Assembly (NCBI GenBank): GCA_000818945.1
Contig: KN805408.1
Span: 34,430-98,429 of the forward strand
Direction of reading: 5' to 3'
Length of the DNA stretch: 64,000 nucleotides
Origin: Schizochytrium sp. CCTCC M209059
Taxonomy: Eukaryota > Sar > Bigyra > Thraustochytrida > Thraustochytriidae
Shown here: in pieces, positions 34,995 through 44,680 of the stretch
Layout: the number at the start of each line of letters is the position of its first letter
How positions within the stretch are numbered: position 1 is the first letter of the stretch
Position numbers and translations under genes: made by a program
The notes under the pieces: model-generated
What the model was told of the DNA's origin: nothing
The model's database searches: none
The model's input: the letters and a program-made list of their open reading frames with translations, nothing else

Positions 34995-35990
34995 TCACAA
35001 TTTAGGTCCAGGAACTTTCATCAGGAACGAATGAAATTTAAACTCGGCAATATCGCCACGATATCCAAGACGCTGCCGAGGATTTTTGCTCCCAATGAGA
35101 TCCTCCACAAAGCGAAAAGCTTCCCCATCAAGCTCCGTACGAAGACCTTCGGGGACCGTAAGAGGATCCTCACAAATCATTCTGCGCAACTCGGATACTT
35201 CCGGCGCGTACCAGGGAACAATGCCGGTCGCCATTTCGTATATGACGACACCATAGCTCCACCAATCTGCCTCGAAGCTGTGCGAGATCATTAGCAATTT
35301 TTCGGGGGACGAGTATTGCAGGGTACCCTGCTGGCTAAGCACTTTGTTTCCTCCGGACATCCTCTCTCCAATGTCCCACGAAAACCTGTCCTGTCCGCTG
35401 GAGTCTTCGAAAGGATCGAGCAAGATCTCGGAGCACCCAAAGTTCGAGATTCGAACGTGGAAATCGGCCGTCAAACCAATATTACTTGGTTTGAGGTCCT
35501 CGTGGAGAATCATGTGAAAGTGCAGAAAAGATAAGCCGTATGCAATCTCAGAAGCAAATCTTCTGATTTCATGACGGTATAGAGATCGTCGTGAGAGAAG
35601 CGACGCCAAGTCTCCTTCTGCACAGTACTCGAGACCAATACTCCGAAGCTCAATAGTAAAGAGCGGCATGATGATGTAGGCGCTCTCAAGGTTTGTTGTA
35701 GCTAAAATGCGCAGCGTGTCAACTTCTCTCTTACATTGTTGACTTCCGTGAGCCGATAACTTGTATTCCTTGAAGAGGAATATATCTTTCTCGCCATGGA
35801 ATCGCGCCTTGAAGATTCTGCAACAGTCTTCGTCAGAGATCTCTCGCATTTTTTGGAAACATCGATTGCCAACGTAGGAGCAACCAAAGCGATGTTCATG
35901 ATCGCATGCTGTACTTTTGCCCGGACATTTGAACTTGATGTCGTCATGATATACGGGTGATTGTACGGCAGTGACGATGGCAGATCCCAT
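34995..35990 (-). CDS. Protein kinase-like protein with degenerate catalytic motifs (probable pseudokinase)
   Basis: 331 residues from the ATG at 35990. The overall fold pattern is that of an AGC-like kinase: Lys74 in LFKEYKL, LEYCAEGDLASLL as hinge, HEDLKPSNIGL, SSPE, DWWSYGVVIYEMATG and a RLGYRGDIAEFKFHSF tail. Three motifs deviate. There is no Gly-rich loop (SDEDCCRIFKARF occupies its place). HRD reads HED (163-165). DFG reads NFG (183-185), which removes the Mg-binding Asp. The Asp of HRD and the VAIK-type Lys remain. A catalytically weak or non-catalytic scaffold is likely. The N-terminal 45 residues include CPGKSTACDHEHRFGC, of unknown role. No intron is needed, but an upstream exon cannot be excluded. 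Confidence 0.75.
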   Translation of the reverse strand: MGSAIVTAVQSPVYHDDIKFKCPGKSTACDHEHRFGCSYVGNRCFQKMREISDEDCCRIFKARFHGEKDIFLFKEYKLSAHGSQQCKREVDTLRILATTNLESAYIIMPLFTIELRSIGLEYCAEGDLASLLSRRSLYRHEIRRFASEIAYGLSFLHFHMILHEDLKPSNIGLTADFHVRISNFGCSEILLDPFEDSSGQDRFSWDIGERMSGGNKVLSQQGTLQYSSPEKLLMISHSFEADWWSYGVVIYEMATGIVPWYAPEVSELRRMICEDPLTVPEGLRTELDGEAFRFVEDLIGSKNPRQRLGYRGDIAEFKFHSFLMKVPGPKL

Positions 35991-37160
35991 GTCCTGCTGC
36001 TTCTGCCTTGCGGATGCCCCTCACTGCGATTTACGATTTGAGATGTATGGACACTGGCATTTCTAGTTCGGCGGACTCCTCCAGGCGAGTGCTACCATTG
36101 AAAGCCTGCATTCCCACTGAACAGGTCCTGAACGGGTCCTAACATGAACGGAAGGCATCTGTGCCGCCCTTTGGAGAGACAGTCTTAGCGCTTGCCAGTC
36201 ATTTTCACTTAAATCCGATATGAGAAGCTAACTGGATTCCTAAAAGTCCATTTTTCTTGGAGAGAAAACGCGCACGGCAACTTACATGCCATGAATTGCA
36301 ATCGTTCCTTTTCCGTCCAAGGATCTGCTGAATTTTTCGATAGGTCGAAAACGAAAAGAGCAAGAGTGACGCTAGAGCTCTCGAGAGCTCGTGCATGGAA
36401 TTAGCTACGGAACCTTAAAAAGGGGGGCGCTAGAGCCGATCTGAAGACTAGGCCCTCCTCAGCTCAAGGTAGGCACATGCGTCGGCTCTTGCAGATAGAT
36501 CACTTGAAGCGCCTTTATGACCTTGCTACTGATATGGACCCTTGTAGCAGATGTCAGGTATCCTCGCCGTCTCACCAGAGAAGTGGATTTGACCAGGCTG
36601 ACAAATGTCAATTCTACTTTCGCAAATCCAGTTTGTTTGTTTGTTGGGTAAATAATGTAATAATCCTATCCCACTCTTTTCTGCGTAGCATTAGCCGAAG
36701 TGGATTTTTCCTTTCCACGCGATTTCTCTAACCACCCATGCGTGAGAGGATGGACCTCGATTGCTCTTCTCAGCCGTCGCTGCCCGACTCCGCCTCCAGA
36801 CCCTGCCTCGAGCCTCGGGCTCGGCCCTTCGAGAGCCTCGACGGCACGATTCTTATCCTAGACAGTAAGAGCGCTCTCAGCCCGCCCTGCAGATGACGTA
36901 AGCCGCCCTGCGTTGCGCAGATCCCGAGCTCGAGACGCGCTCGAAGGCGCTGCTAGGCGACCAGCCGACCGGGCACGCCGCGCCATGGCCAGGCACGCCG
37001 CGCCATGGCCGGGCGCGCGCTGCCCTGCGCGGCGGGATCGGGATCCCGCCGGCGGCGCCGACGACGATGGCGATGGCGGCGGCGGCGACGACGGCGACGA
37101 CGGCGAAGACCTCGTTGAGGGCAAAGCCGAGTCGCGGCCAGCGCGGAGAGCAGAAGCACG
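35991..37160. promoter_or_regulatory. 1.17-kb divergent region between degenerate kinase and dethiobiotin synthetase genes
   Basis: The first 750 bp are AT-richer than the window average with no supported ORF. The last 350 bp are very GC-rich. It includes a near-perfect 20-bp direct repeat at 36971-37010 and GGCGAC triplets near 37065-37105. Both promoters are expected here. Confidence 0.4.
36971..37010. repeat. Tandem 20-bp direct repeat
   Basis: Two adjacent 20-bp copies (36971-36990 and 36991-37010) differ only at their first base. Each contains CACGCCGCGCCATGGCC, so each has an ATG upstream of the annotated start of the dethiobiotin synthetase gene. Confidence 0.9.
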
Positions 37161-37916
37161 ATGGCGACGGCGGCGGGCGCGCGGCGCGCGGTGATCTTCG
37201 GGGCCAACACGGACGTGGGCAAGACCGTGGTGAGCTGCGGCCTCGTGCGCGCGGCATGCGGTGCGCTGACGGGCGGCGGCGTCGCGTACGTGAAGCCGCT
37301 GCAGACGGGCGCCGAGCACGGCCACTCTGACGAGCGCGCGGTGCGGCGCGCCGTCACGGCCGCGGGCCTCGAGCAGAGGCTGCGCAGCGCCACGCTGTAC
37401 TCGTGGGGCCCCGCCGTCTCGGCGCACGTTGCCGCGGAAGCAGGGCCGGCCATCACGGCCGAGGGCGTCGTGGACGGCGTGCCTTCCGACCACGACGTCT
37501 GCGCGCGCATAAGCGCCTACCTGGACGCGCACGCGGACGCAGAGCTGTCCTTTGTAGAGACCGCTGGCGGCGTGCTGTCCCCCGGCCCGGCGCGGACGAT
37601 GCAGGCTGACATGTACGCGGGGCTCAAGCTTCCCGTCATGCTCGTGGGTGACGGCCGCCTTGGCGGCATCTCTAGCACAATCTGTGCTGTCGAGTCGCTT
37701 CGACAGCGGGGCTACGAGATCCCGGCGCTGGCCATCCTCGAGGACCCGGAAGAGGGCTACGGGAATACCGAGTATCTTCAATATAAGTTAGGCGATTCCA
37801 TGCGCATCTTTGGCTTTGGTGCCTTGCCGCCTGAACCTGAGCCGCTTGACGAGTGGCACGCCGAGGCCCAGCCGCAGTTTGAGGCCATCGTCGAGCATCT
37901 CATGAAGCATCTCTGA
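37161..37916 (+). CDS. BIO3: Dethiobiotin synthetase, stand-alone
   Basis: 251 residues from the ATG at 37161. The enzyme closes the ureido ring of dethiobiotin from diaminopelargonate, CO2 and ATP, the penultimate step of biotin synthesis. The P-loop GANTDVGKT (14-22) and KPLQTG (45-50, with the substrate-binding Lys45) are intact. VETAGGVLSPGP and LVGDGRLGGIS follow. GANT, SAHVAAEAG and the GGISSTICAVESL block resemble the N-terminal domain of the plant BIO3-BIO1 fusion more than E. coli BioD. The aminotransferase half (BIO1/BioA) is missing: the frame stops and the next gene, on the opposite strand, begins only 169 bp later. No targeting peptide is obvious. Confidence 0.92.
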   Translation: MATAAGARRAVIFGANTDVGKTVVSCGLVRAACGALTGGGVAYVKPLQTGAEHGHSDERAVRRAVTAAGLEQRLRSATLYSWGPAVSAHVAAEAGPAITAEGVVDGVPSDHDVCARISAYLDAHADAELSFVETAGGVLSPGPARTMQADMYAGLKLPVMLVGDGRLGGISSTICAVESLRQRGYEIPALAILEDPEEGYGNTEYLQYKLGDSMRIFGFGALPPEPEPLDEWHAEAQPQFEAIVEHLMKHL

Positions 37917-38085
37917 TCTAATGGCCGGTAACTGATATTCCTACTCAACGCTGATGTGCGTGTCTGAACGATGGTTTGCTGATTCGGACTGCGATGAATA
38001 ACATCTTGATGTAGGAGGTGAGTAAAAAAAAAGTACCAAAATCGTCTTTCTCTAAAATTTGTGGTGCAATGTAAAAAAGAAATGA

Positions 38086-41000
38086 CTATGCCGAAGACGC
38101 GAGCTCCTCTTGAAACGCGACGCGGTACACATCCTTGTATTCCTTGGCAAAATGAAAATCGATGCCTTCGCGAAGATAGTCCGGAAGCTCATCCACATCC
38201 TTGCGGTTGCCATCGGGCACAATGATGGTGTCAACACCAGAGCGCCGCGCGGCGATCACCTTCTCCTTAATGCCACCAACAGGAAGAACGCGGCCAATGA
38301 GACTAATTTCACCCGTCATGGCGAGATCAGCCTTGACGGACTTGCCAAGCGCCAAAGAAAGAAGCGCCGTCGTCATCGTCACACCCGCAGAAGGGCCGTC
38401 CTTCGGGGTCGCGCCCTCGGGAACGTGAAGATGGATCTGGTTGGCCTCGAAAAAGTCGCTGCCAGGGGAAACCTCTTGCAAAAAGTGCTTGGCGTTCGTC
38501 TGCGCAAGACGAACACTCTCCTGCATGACGTCACCCAGCTGGCCAGTCGAATGCACGCTAAAAGGAGAACCAGAACCGCGCGCTGGCGTCTTGCCAGCTT
38601 CCGTCGTTTCTTCCTTGCGAGGTGGCTGCCTAATGCAGGTGCTCTCGATGTACAGAGCGCTGCCACCGACGGATGACCACGCAAGACCCATGACGACGCC
38701 AGCCGGGGGCACCGAGCCGTAGAGCTTGTCGCTGTCAAACTTGCGTTTGCCAACGTACTTTTCGAGATCCTCATCCGTGATGACCCATGAGGTCCGGGGC
38801 GCCGACTCTTTGTCGGCGTCCTTGTCCTTGTTGGTGTCGTCCTTGGCCTTGGCTTGCTCCATGAGCAGCTCAAGCGAAACCTTGCGGTAAATACGCTCGA
38901 TATGCTGCTCGAGGTTACGAACGCCGGCCTCGCGGCAGTACCAGCGGGCAAGGGACTCAACAGCCGAGTCAGCAAGACCCAGATCCTTGGGAATTTCGAT
39001 CGAAGAGGCACGCGTGGGGTTCTTCTTCATGTCCTCCGAGGGCTCCTCGAGCTCCTCGAGCGTCTTCAAAACCTTGTCGTCCTCCGGGAGCGCCAGACCG
39101 GACTCACGACGGGCACGCGGCTCGAGGTAACGCTTGGCAATCTGAACCTTTTCGGGCAGATCGTAACCGGAAAGACGAAGGACCTCCATACGGTCGAGAA
39201 GAGGGCCCGGGATCGTGCTCAAGTCGTTGGCAGTGCAGACAAAGAGAACCTTGGACAAATCGATGGGAACGTCCAGATAGTGGTCCATGAAGGCATTGTT
39301 CTGCGCAGGATCAAGGAGCTCGAGCATGGCGCTCGAAGGATCGCCGCGAAAGCCGCTCGAGCCAAGCTTGTCGATCTCATCGATAAGCACAACCGGGTTC
39401 GAGACGCCAGCGGTCTTGAGACACTGCACGAGCTTGCCCGGCATACTACCGATATACGTGCGGCGGTGACCCTTGATTTCAGACACGTCGCTAAGGCCTC
39501 CAACAGAGAAGCGGTAGAATTCGCGGTCCAGCGCATGTGCGATGGACTGACCAATCGAGGTTTTGCCGACGCCAGGAGGACCAACGAGAAGAATAATCTT
39601 GCCCTGCACTGTGCCGCGCAAGTTACCCACGGCAATAAACTCGAGGATGCGCTCCTTGATGTCCTTGAGACCAAAATGATCAGACTCGAGAACGTCGCGG
39701 GCGCGGGAAATGTCGAGATTCTCTACAGAATGACGACCCCAGGGCATGGCCATGAGCCAGTCCAAGTAAGCGCGCGTGACATTGAATTCGGGCGAGGTCT
39801 TTTCAAGGGTCGACAGCTTCTTCATTTCATCCTTGATGACCTTTTCTGCCTCGGCCGGAAGACCCTCGTAAATGTATGTCCGCTCGTTCGTCTTTTCGCT
39901 TCCGTCTTGCTTGTTTCCCTTGGAGGAATCGGTCTCTTCTGGCTCGAGGCCCTGCAGTTGGCGAAGCTGCTTTTCGTACTTGGCCAAGAGGGCATCCTTG
40001 TCGTCATGCTCGAGGCCGAGCTCCTTTTTAATCTGTTTGAGCTGTTCATTGAGAAAGTACTTGCGCTGGTTCGCGCTGATCGTCTCCTCGACTTGGCGCG
40101 AGATCTCCTGCTGCAGATCGTTGAGGTGAGCCTCCTTTTTCAAAAGCGCAAGCACCTTGCTCAGACGAGTCTCCAAATTGAAGGCCTCGAGAACCTCCTG
40201 AAGTTCGTCGCCGTCAGCCGACGTGAGCGAGGCCGCAAAGTTGCACACGTGGTAAGGGTCGCTCATGTCGAATCTAGTGGAGAAGAAGTGCATGTGCTCA
40301 CGCATCAAAGGATTCGTCCTCATGACATCTCGAAGGGTACTCAGCACCTCATTGGTATAGGCCCGGATCACGTCGCGATCAAAATTCTCAAGCGGGAACT
40401 CGGTCAGATGCTGCACCTTGACGAGTGGCGGGGGTCCTTCCTTGAGAATTTCCTCGAGTTGAATCTTGCGGTGCGCCTTGACCACCAAGGTCCACGACTC
40501 CTCCCGAGCACTGGCGACGGCTTCATTCGGCGTCGCAGCGCGCGCGCGCGTCAGCTCGTCCTCCTCAAAGAGGGCGTTGCGAAGATCTTGCTTTCTACGT
40601 TGCTGCACGGGGTCCTGAAAGTCGATCGCGGCTTCTTCGCGATGGTGCAAGCCATGATCGCCAAAGCCGTCATTGTGCTCGGCCTCGTGTCCCGGCGAGA
40701 GAAGCTCGCGCATAGGCTCCATTTGCACGATCTGAGCAAAGGTGCCAATTTTGTGGACATCCTTCATGCTTTTGAACGAGTGCATGTCGGCGGTTGGAAC
40801 CGCCTCGGGATCCGCATGCAAGCCGCCCTTTCGGAGGAAAAGACCGATGAAGGGGTTGCCGCTTGCGCGCGTGCGCACCAGGGCTTCGTAGACCTTGCGG
40901 TCGGTGATCTGAATAGGGTGCAAGAGTCCAGGGAAAAGAGGGCGCCGGTCCAGCGGCAGTGCGAGCACTTGCGGCTGTCTCGGGGCACCCTGAAGGTTCA

Positions 41001-41373
41001 ACACCGGCGCGATCGACGACGACGACGACGACGGAGAAGAAGAAGATGAAGAAGAAGAGGAGGAAGAGGAAGAGGAAGAAGAAGACGGATCCTGCGGGTT
41101 CTCCGAGGCTGATGTCTTCGGCGTTCCCTTGGCTTCGGCAATCTCCGCCTCACTCGCCGCCGTCTGCTCGGACGCGGCGTCCTCCTTAGCAGCGGCGGCG
41201 GCTGCGTCGGTCGCGCCCTCGGTCTTGGCCTTCTTGTCCCACCACCACGAGCTCATCGCCCTCGTCTCCACATTCTGGGCCCCCGCCGCCGCCCTCCGCA
41301 CGGCCTCGGTCTCCTGCCGCGGCCGCAGCAGCGCCGCGCGCGCGCCCGCCCTGCGCGCCGCCGCCGCGAGCAT
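38086..41373 (-). CDS. LONP1: Lon protease, mitochondrial
   Basis: 1095 residues from the ATG at 41373; the frame continues 17 codons upstream only to a GTG. This is an ATP-dependent protease for damaged matrix proteins. Residues 1-60 are Ala/Arg-rich without acids, a mitochondrial presequence. Residues about 104-135 are a Ser tract. Next come the LON substrate-binding domain (LPLDRRPLFPGLLHPIQI start), a long coiled region with NEQLKQIKKELG, and the AAA+ module with GPPGVGKT near 597-604 and VVLIDEIDKLG. The peptidase domain has its catalytic Ser in KDGPSAGV near 994 and Lys in GGIKEK near 1034. Length and order match eukaryotic mitochondrial Lon. The opposite strand is also widely open, which I treat as a shadow. 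Confidence 0.97.
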   Translation of the reverse strand: MLAAAARRAGARAALLRPRQETEAVRRAAAGAQNVETRAMSSWWWDKKAKTEGATDAAAAAAKEDAASEQTAASEAEIAEAKGTPKTSASENPQDPSSSSSSSSSSSSSSSSSPSSSSSSIAPVLNLQGAPRQPQVLALPLDRRPLFPGLLHPIQITDRKVYEALVRTRASGNPFIGLFLRKGGLHADPEAVPTADMHSFKSMKDVHKIGTFAQIVQMEPMRELLSPGHEAEHNDGFGDHGLHHREEAAIDFQDPVQQRRKQDLRNALFEEDELTRARAATPNEAVASAREESWTLVVKAHRKIQLEEILKEGPPPLVKVQHLTEFPLENFDRDVIRAYTNEVLSTLRDVMRTNPLMREHMHFFSTRFDMSDPYHVCNFAASLTSADGDELQEVLEAFNLETRLSKVLALLKKEAHLNDLQQEISRQVEETISANQRKYFLNEQLKQIKKELGLEHDDKDALLAKYEKQLRQLQGLEPEETDSSKGNKQDGSEKTNERTYIYEGLPAEAEKVIKDEMKKLSTLEKTSPEFNVTRAYLDWLMAMPWGRHSVENLDISRARDVLESDHFGLKDIKERILEFIAVGNLRGTVQGKIILLVGPPGVGKTSIGQSIAHALDREFYRFSVGGLSDVSEIKGHRRTYIGSMPGKLVQCLKTAGVSNPVVLIDEIDKLGSSGFRGDPSSAMLELLDPAQNNAFMDHYLDVPIDLSKVLFVCTANDLSTIPGPLLDRMEVLRLSGYDLPEKVQIAKRYLEPRARRESGLALPEDDKVLKTLEELEEPSEDMKKNPTRASSIEIPKDLGLADSAVESLARWYCREAGVRNLEQHIERIYRKVSLELLMEQAKAKDDTNKDKDADKESAPRTSWVITDEDLEKYVGKRKFDSDKLYGSVPPAGVVMGLAWSSVGGSALYIESTCIRQPPRKEETTEAGKTPARGSGSPFSVHSTGQLGDVMQESVRLAQTNAKHFLQEVSPGSDFFEANQIHLHVPEGATPKDGPSAGVTMTTALLSLALGKSVKADLAMTGEISLIGRVLPVGGIKEKVIAARRSGVDTIIVPDGNRKDVDELPDYLREGIDFHFAKEYKDVYRVAFQEELASSA
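41036..41090. repeat. TCT/TCC/TCG triplet tract inside Lon
   Basis: On the coding (minus) strand this is a mixed Ser-codon microsatellite giving the poly-Ser linker after the Lon presequence. It includes an AGG/AAG purine-rich strand, which is prone to slippage. Confidence 0.9.
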
Positions 41374-42169
41374 CCCGGCAAAAGTGGACGCCGATGCGCG
41401 GGCGCAGAAAGAAGCAGAGAGCACCGCAATCCGATCCGATCCGTTTCAAAACGCAGATCGACCCTGATCGATNNNNNNNNNNNNNNNNNNNNNNNNNNNN
41501 NNNNNNNNNNNNNNNNNNNNNNNNNNNNNNNNNNNNNNNNNNNNNNNNNNNNNNNNNNNNNNNNNNNNNNNNNNNNNNNNNNNNNNNNNNNNNNNNNNNN
41601 NNNNNNNNNNNNNNNNNNNNNNNNNNNNNNNNNNNNNNNNNNNNNNNNNNNNNNNNCGGGACCGAGCAGAGCGGATGCAGCGGCCGCGCGCGGATGGGGA
41701 CGAGGGATGTGATGAATGACGATGATTCTGATTCGCCCGGTTCTGCAGATCGCGCCGGACCGGGCAGGGCGCGGCGCGGCGCGCCTATGCGGACGCACGC
41801 CAGGGCCCCTTCGCGTGCGCGCGCGGCTACGGCCGCTCGAGCTGAGCTGGCTTGAGCTGGGCTGAGCTGGGCTGAGCTGGGCTGGGCTGGGCTGAGCTGA
41901 TACTGGATGAGATGAGTTGACCTTGGTTGAGATGAGGCGACCTGAGAGCGCCTCGAAGATAGCGCTTGCAGACCTGCTTCGCGCAAGCTGCCGCCCGAGC
42001 GCTCTCTCCATCGTGTCGCGCTTGCGTCCGGAGGAGGAGGAGGAGGAGGCGGAGGCGGGGCGCAGGTAGCGCTCACCCCGCGACGGCGGGTCGTGACGAC
42101 GACGGCCCTATCTAGCAACCTAGACCGAGCGTCGCAGCAACCTTTTTTTCTGCTCGCTCACTGGCGAGG
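41374..42169. promoter_or_regulatory. Divergent region between Lon and the amidohydrolase gene, interrupted by an assembly gap
   Basis: The starts of both genes flank this interval. It contains 184 N, then at about 41840-41900 a GAGCTGGGCT decamer-like repeat. A GAGGAG run lies near 42031-42050. No other gene is seen. Confidence 0.5.
41473..41656. other. Assembly gap of 184 N
   Basis: Unresolved bases. The 3' side runs straight into repeat-rich, GC-rich DNA, so the gap is probably a scaffolded repeat. Confidence 1.
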
Positions 42170-43036
42170 ATGACGCCGGCACGCCGCCTCGCGACCAGCG
42201 TTGCGCGACGACGAGGGTCGCGCAGCGCCTCGACATCGGCGGCGCCAACGACGCGCGAGGGACCGAACTTCAAAACGGTGATCCCGCATCAAGCAAAAGG
42301 GCCGGCAAACTTTCTCGTCACCTGCGAGCATGCCGCGAACGGGCTTCCCGCGGAAATCGCCTGGGGCGCCGCCGACGAAAGCCGCGGGCTCTCCACGCAG
42401 CATTGGGCATATGATCCGGGCGCACTTGACTTGGCGCTCGAGCTTGCGGATACGCTCCAAGCCCCTCTCGTGCACTCGCTGTACAGTCGGCTTTATGTCG
42501 ATGTCAACAGACCCGTCTCATCATCGACGCTCGCGCGCACACTCTGCGATCAGCAGGCCGTCGAGCTGAATCGCGATGTGCAAGTCTCGCCGCAAGCGCT
42601 GGAAGAAAGAATCCGCAAATATTATTTGCCATATCACGGTGAGATTGAACGCGTTGCGCAGGAAACAGGCGCGAAGACGGCTATTTCTGTGCACACTTTT
42701 ACACCAAACTACGAAGGGTCTGTTCGCGACTTTGAAATCGGAGTCCTCTACTCCACGTCCAACCAGACGCTTGTAGAAATGATGACGGACGCTTTCAACG
42801 CGAGCGGGTTCTCGGCCAAAGTCAATGAGCCCTGGAGCGGGCGGCACGGGTTCATGTTCTCCGTTGACTGCTTTACGTACAATGCTAGTCCTCCCGGGAC
42901 ACGCGACGCAATCATGTTGGAAATCCGAAACGACAAGTGTCAGGACGCAGCCTGGCGTGCGCGCTTCCTTGAAGTTATGCTTCCTTTCTTGGCAAAAGCG
43001 GAGGAGAAGGCTTCCGCGCCTTTTCCGCGCTTGTAG
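42170..43036 (+). CDS. N-formylglutamate amidohydrolase-like protein
   Basis: 288 residues from the ATG at 42170. It matches the FGase family (PF05013-type), zinc amidohydrolases that release formate or related acyl groups from acylated amino acids such as N-formylglutamate. Seen: LVTCEHAANGLP (the early acidic/His metal motif), the DPGALDLALELADTL helix, SRLYVDVNRP, a central SVHTFTP and an IMLEIRNDKC end motif. The order and 290-residue length fit the family. The first 25-30 residues are Arg/Ala/Ser-rich and may target the protein to mitochondria. The physiological substrate in a protist is not known. Confidence 0.85.
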   Translation: MTPARRLATSVARRRGSRSASTSAAPTTREGPNFKTVIPHQAKGPANFLVTCEHAANGLPAEIAWGAADESRGLSTQHWAYDPGALDLALELADTLQAPLVHSLYSRLYVDVNRPVSSSTLARTLCDQQAVELNRDVQVSPQALEERIRKYYLPYHGEIERVAQETGAKTAISVHTFTPNYEGSVRDFEIGVLYSTSNQTLVEMMTDAFNASGFSAKVNEPWSGRHGFMFSVDCFTYNASPPGTRDAIMLEIRNDKCQDAAWRARFLEVMLPFLAKAEEKASAPFPRL

Positions 43037-43357
43037 CCTCGCGCAGAGCGTCGCGACAGCGAAACCTTGCGCGGACGCGCGCATCAAAGGGATCCTCCGA
43101 TGGCGACTGCGCTGATAGGGGTCTTCCGTCGATGTCTCTGTGTGTGAACAGCCCTGGACCTTGCGCCAGCACAAAGCAGCGTTCGTCCCAGAGGTGTGGG
43201 CTGTGTGCCAGTGCACCTTCGATTGTGCGCGTCCAGTCACGAGCGGCTGCTTCTCGAATGTAGGTCTTTTGTTTTCGTTCAATTTCATCCATTCCATCGC
43301 ATCCATTGATACATTTATCCAGTCAATCATGCATGCATGCATGAGTGTTCGTTCTTG
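43037..43357. other. Convergent spacer
   Basis: 321 bp between the ends of the amidohydrolase and glycosyltransferase-like genes. A CATTCCATCGCATCCATT stretch and a GCATGCATGCATG run occur near 43285-43345. Nothing coding is seen. Confidence 0.5.
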
Positions 43358-44680
43358 TTAGATCGTCCTTTTTTCCCACAGCCCTCCCATTCGACGTACC
43401 TTGTAAAAGCGTGGCGCCAGAACAAACGGATTATTCGACCACCCGCTATGCGTAGAGTGTGCGCAGAACCAGGCCTCGTGCCAGCTCGCAGTTGGGTCCC
43501 CGCAACGCCAGATGATCTCAGCATGAGCAAGACCAAAGTATTTTACAGGATCTAAAAGCCAGTGAACAGTTTCCAGCAAACTATGATTTGAGCCGTATGG
43601 CGTTTCAACTTGCATCAAGTCCGCCTCACGTCCTTTCCATACCCAAGGATAAAATGGCTCGCCAGGTTCGTACCGGTGTCTCAGCTTCACCACGTCTACA
43701 GCGCCCGAGCGTGCGAGTGCTCGCGCCATTTCAAGTATTGCAGGGGCGTTTTGCTTGGCGTGATCCTGCACGCAAAAATCTTCCTCAATGAAAAGGACGT
43801 GTTCGACACCGCGTTCAAAAGCTATATCCATGAGAACATTAAGCGCAGGACCGATTCCCTCTTGATGCACAGATCCAACCACCTCCAAAGCATATTCTGC
43901 AGGCAATGTATCGACCCGTTTGTCCTTGGCAGCAAGATGAGAAACACTTTTGCCCATGAACGGTGGCGCATCTGCCCAGTTTTGCAAGAAAATAATTCGA
44001 TGATCTGCAGCAGCGAGCAATCCACTCTCCATCCATGATGCTGCCGCCGCCTGAAACGATGGACCGCCACGATTCACAAGTGCCACAATGGCGAGGCTAC
44101 CTGGCCGACTTTGGCGTTCATCAAGTACACGAGCTCTGCGACTACATTCCTTGCGCAAAGATTGATCACCTGCAAAAGGTAGATGAGTCGTGGCCACAAT
44201 TGTTCGCGTCGAGCCACTCGACGAGACGCCACGAGCCCACACAACGAGCGTGTGCTCCCCAAACGGCAAGCTGCCAGCGTTGATGACGGTTGCCTCGCTA
44301 CTTGGTAGGCAAGAGGCTGGCGCTGGATCAAACTGCACCGAGACAAGCTGGATGCAGATTTGTGCGTCACGAAGTTCATTCGGGATATCAAGCACAAATG
44401 CTGTGTTCGTCAGCACGTAGGCGCCGTCCCTTGCAGGCTGCACGACGCGTATGCGCGGACTCGCTGCTACGGCTGCTGCGGCTGCTGCGGCTGCTGGCCC
44501 ATCTGATCCGATGCTCTGCAAAGCTTCTGCGGCTAGACCCGAACAAGCGTCGAGACTTGGCGCAGAGCACTCGCGCGTTTTCTCGCTCGCGCAGAAGACT
44601 GCGAGCGCGAAGAGTGTCGTCGCCCAAGGCAAGAGCCAGCTCAAGATGTTCATGGTTCTTGCATTGCTTGAAGTTCTCAT
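43358..44680 (-). CDS. Type II membrane protein, glycosyltransferase-like
   Basis: 440 residues from the ATG at 44680, just inside a frame that otherwise begins at a TTG. A single hydrophobic segment (about 10-32, ILSWLLPWATTLFALAVF) would be a signal anchor, so the catalytic part faces the Golgi/ER lumen. A poly-Ala stretch follows, then an immunoglobulin-like beta region (about 75-165). The C-terminal 240 residues read like a GT-A type glycosyltransferase: SLAIVALVNRGG, then LFIEEDF in the place where GT2-type enzymes have an acidic metal motif, and several conserved-looking Trp/His clusters (HWLLDP, SWHEAWFCAHS). I do not recognise a precise family. Substrates are unknown. Confidence 0.6.
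   Translation of the reverse strand: MRTSSNARTMNILSWLLPWATTLFALAVFCASEKTRECSAPSLDACSGLAAEALQSIGSDGPAAAAAAAAVAASPRIRVVQPARDGAYVLTNTAFVLDIPNELRDAQICIQLVSVQFDPAPASCLPSSEATVINAGSLPFGEHTLVVWARGVSSSGSTRTIVATTHLPFAGDQSLRKECSRRARVLDERQSRPGSLAIVALVNRGGPSFQAAAASWMESGLLAAADHRIIFLQNWADAPPFMGKSVSHLAAKDKRVDTLPAEYALEVVGSVHQEGIGPALNVLMDIAFERGVEHVLFIEEDFCVQDHAKQNAPAILEMARALARSGAVDVVKLRHRYEPGEPFYPWVWKGREADLMQVETPYGSNHSLLETVHWLLDPVKYFGLAHAEIIWRCGDPTASWHEAWFCAHSTHSGWSNNPFVLAPRFYKVRRMGGLWEKRTI

Noticed and set aside
38854..41049. 731-residue plus-strand ORF opposite Lon
   Set aside because: It lies entirely antisense to a perfectly conserved Lon protease and its translation shows no domain. Long antisense frames are expected from GC-rich codon usage.
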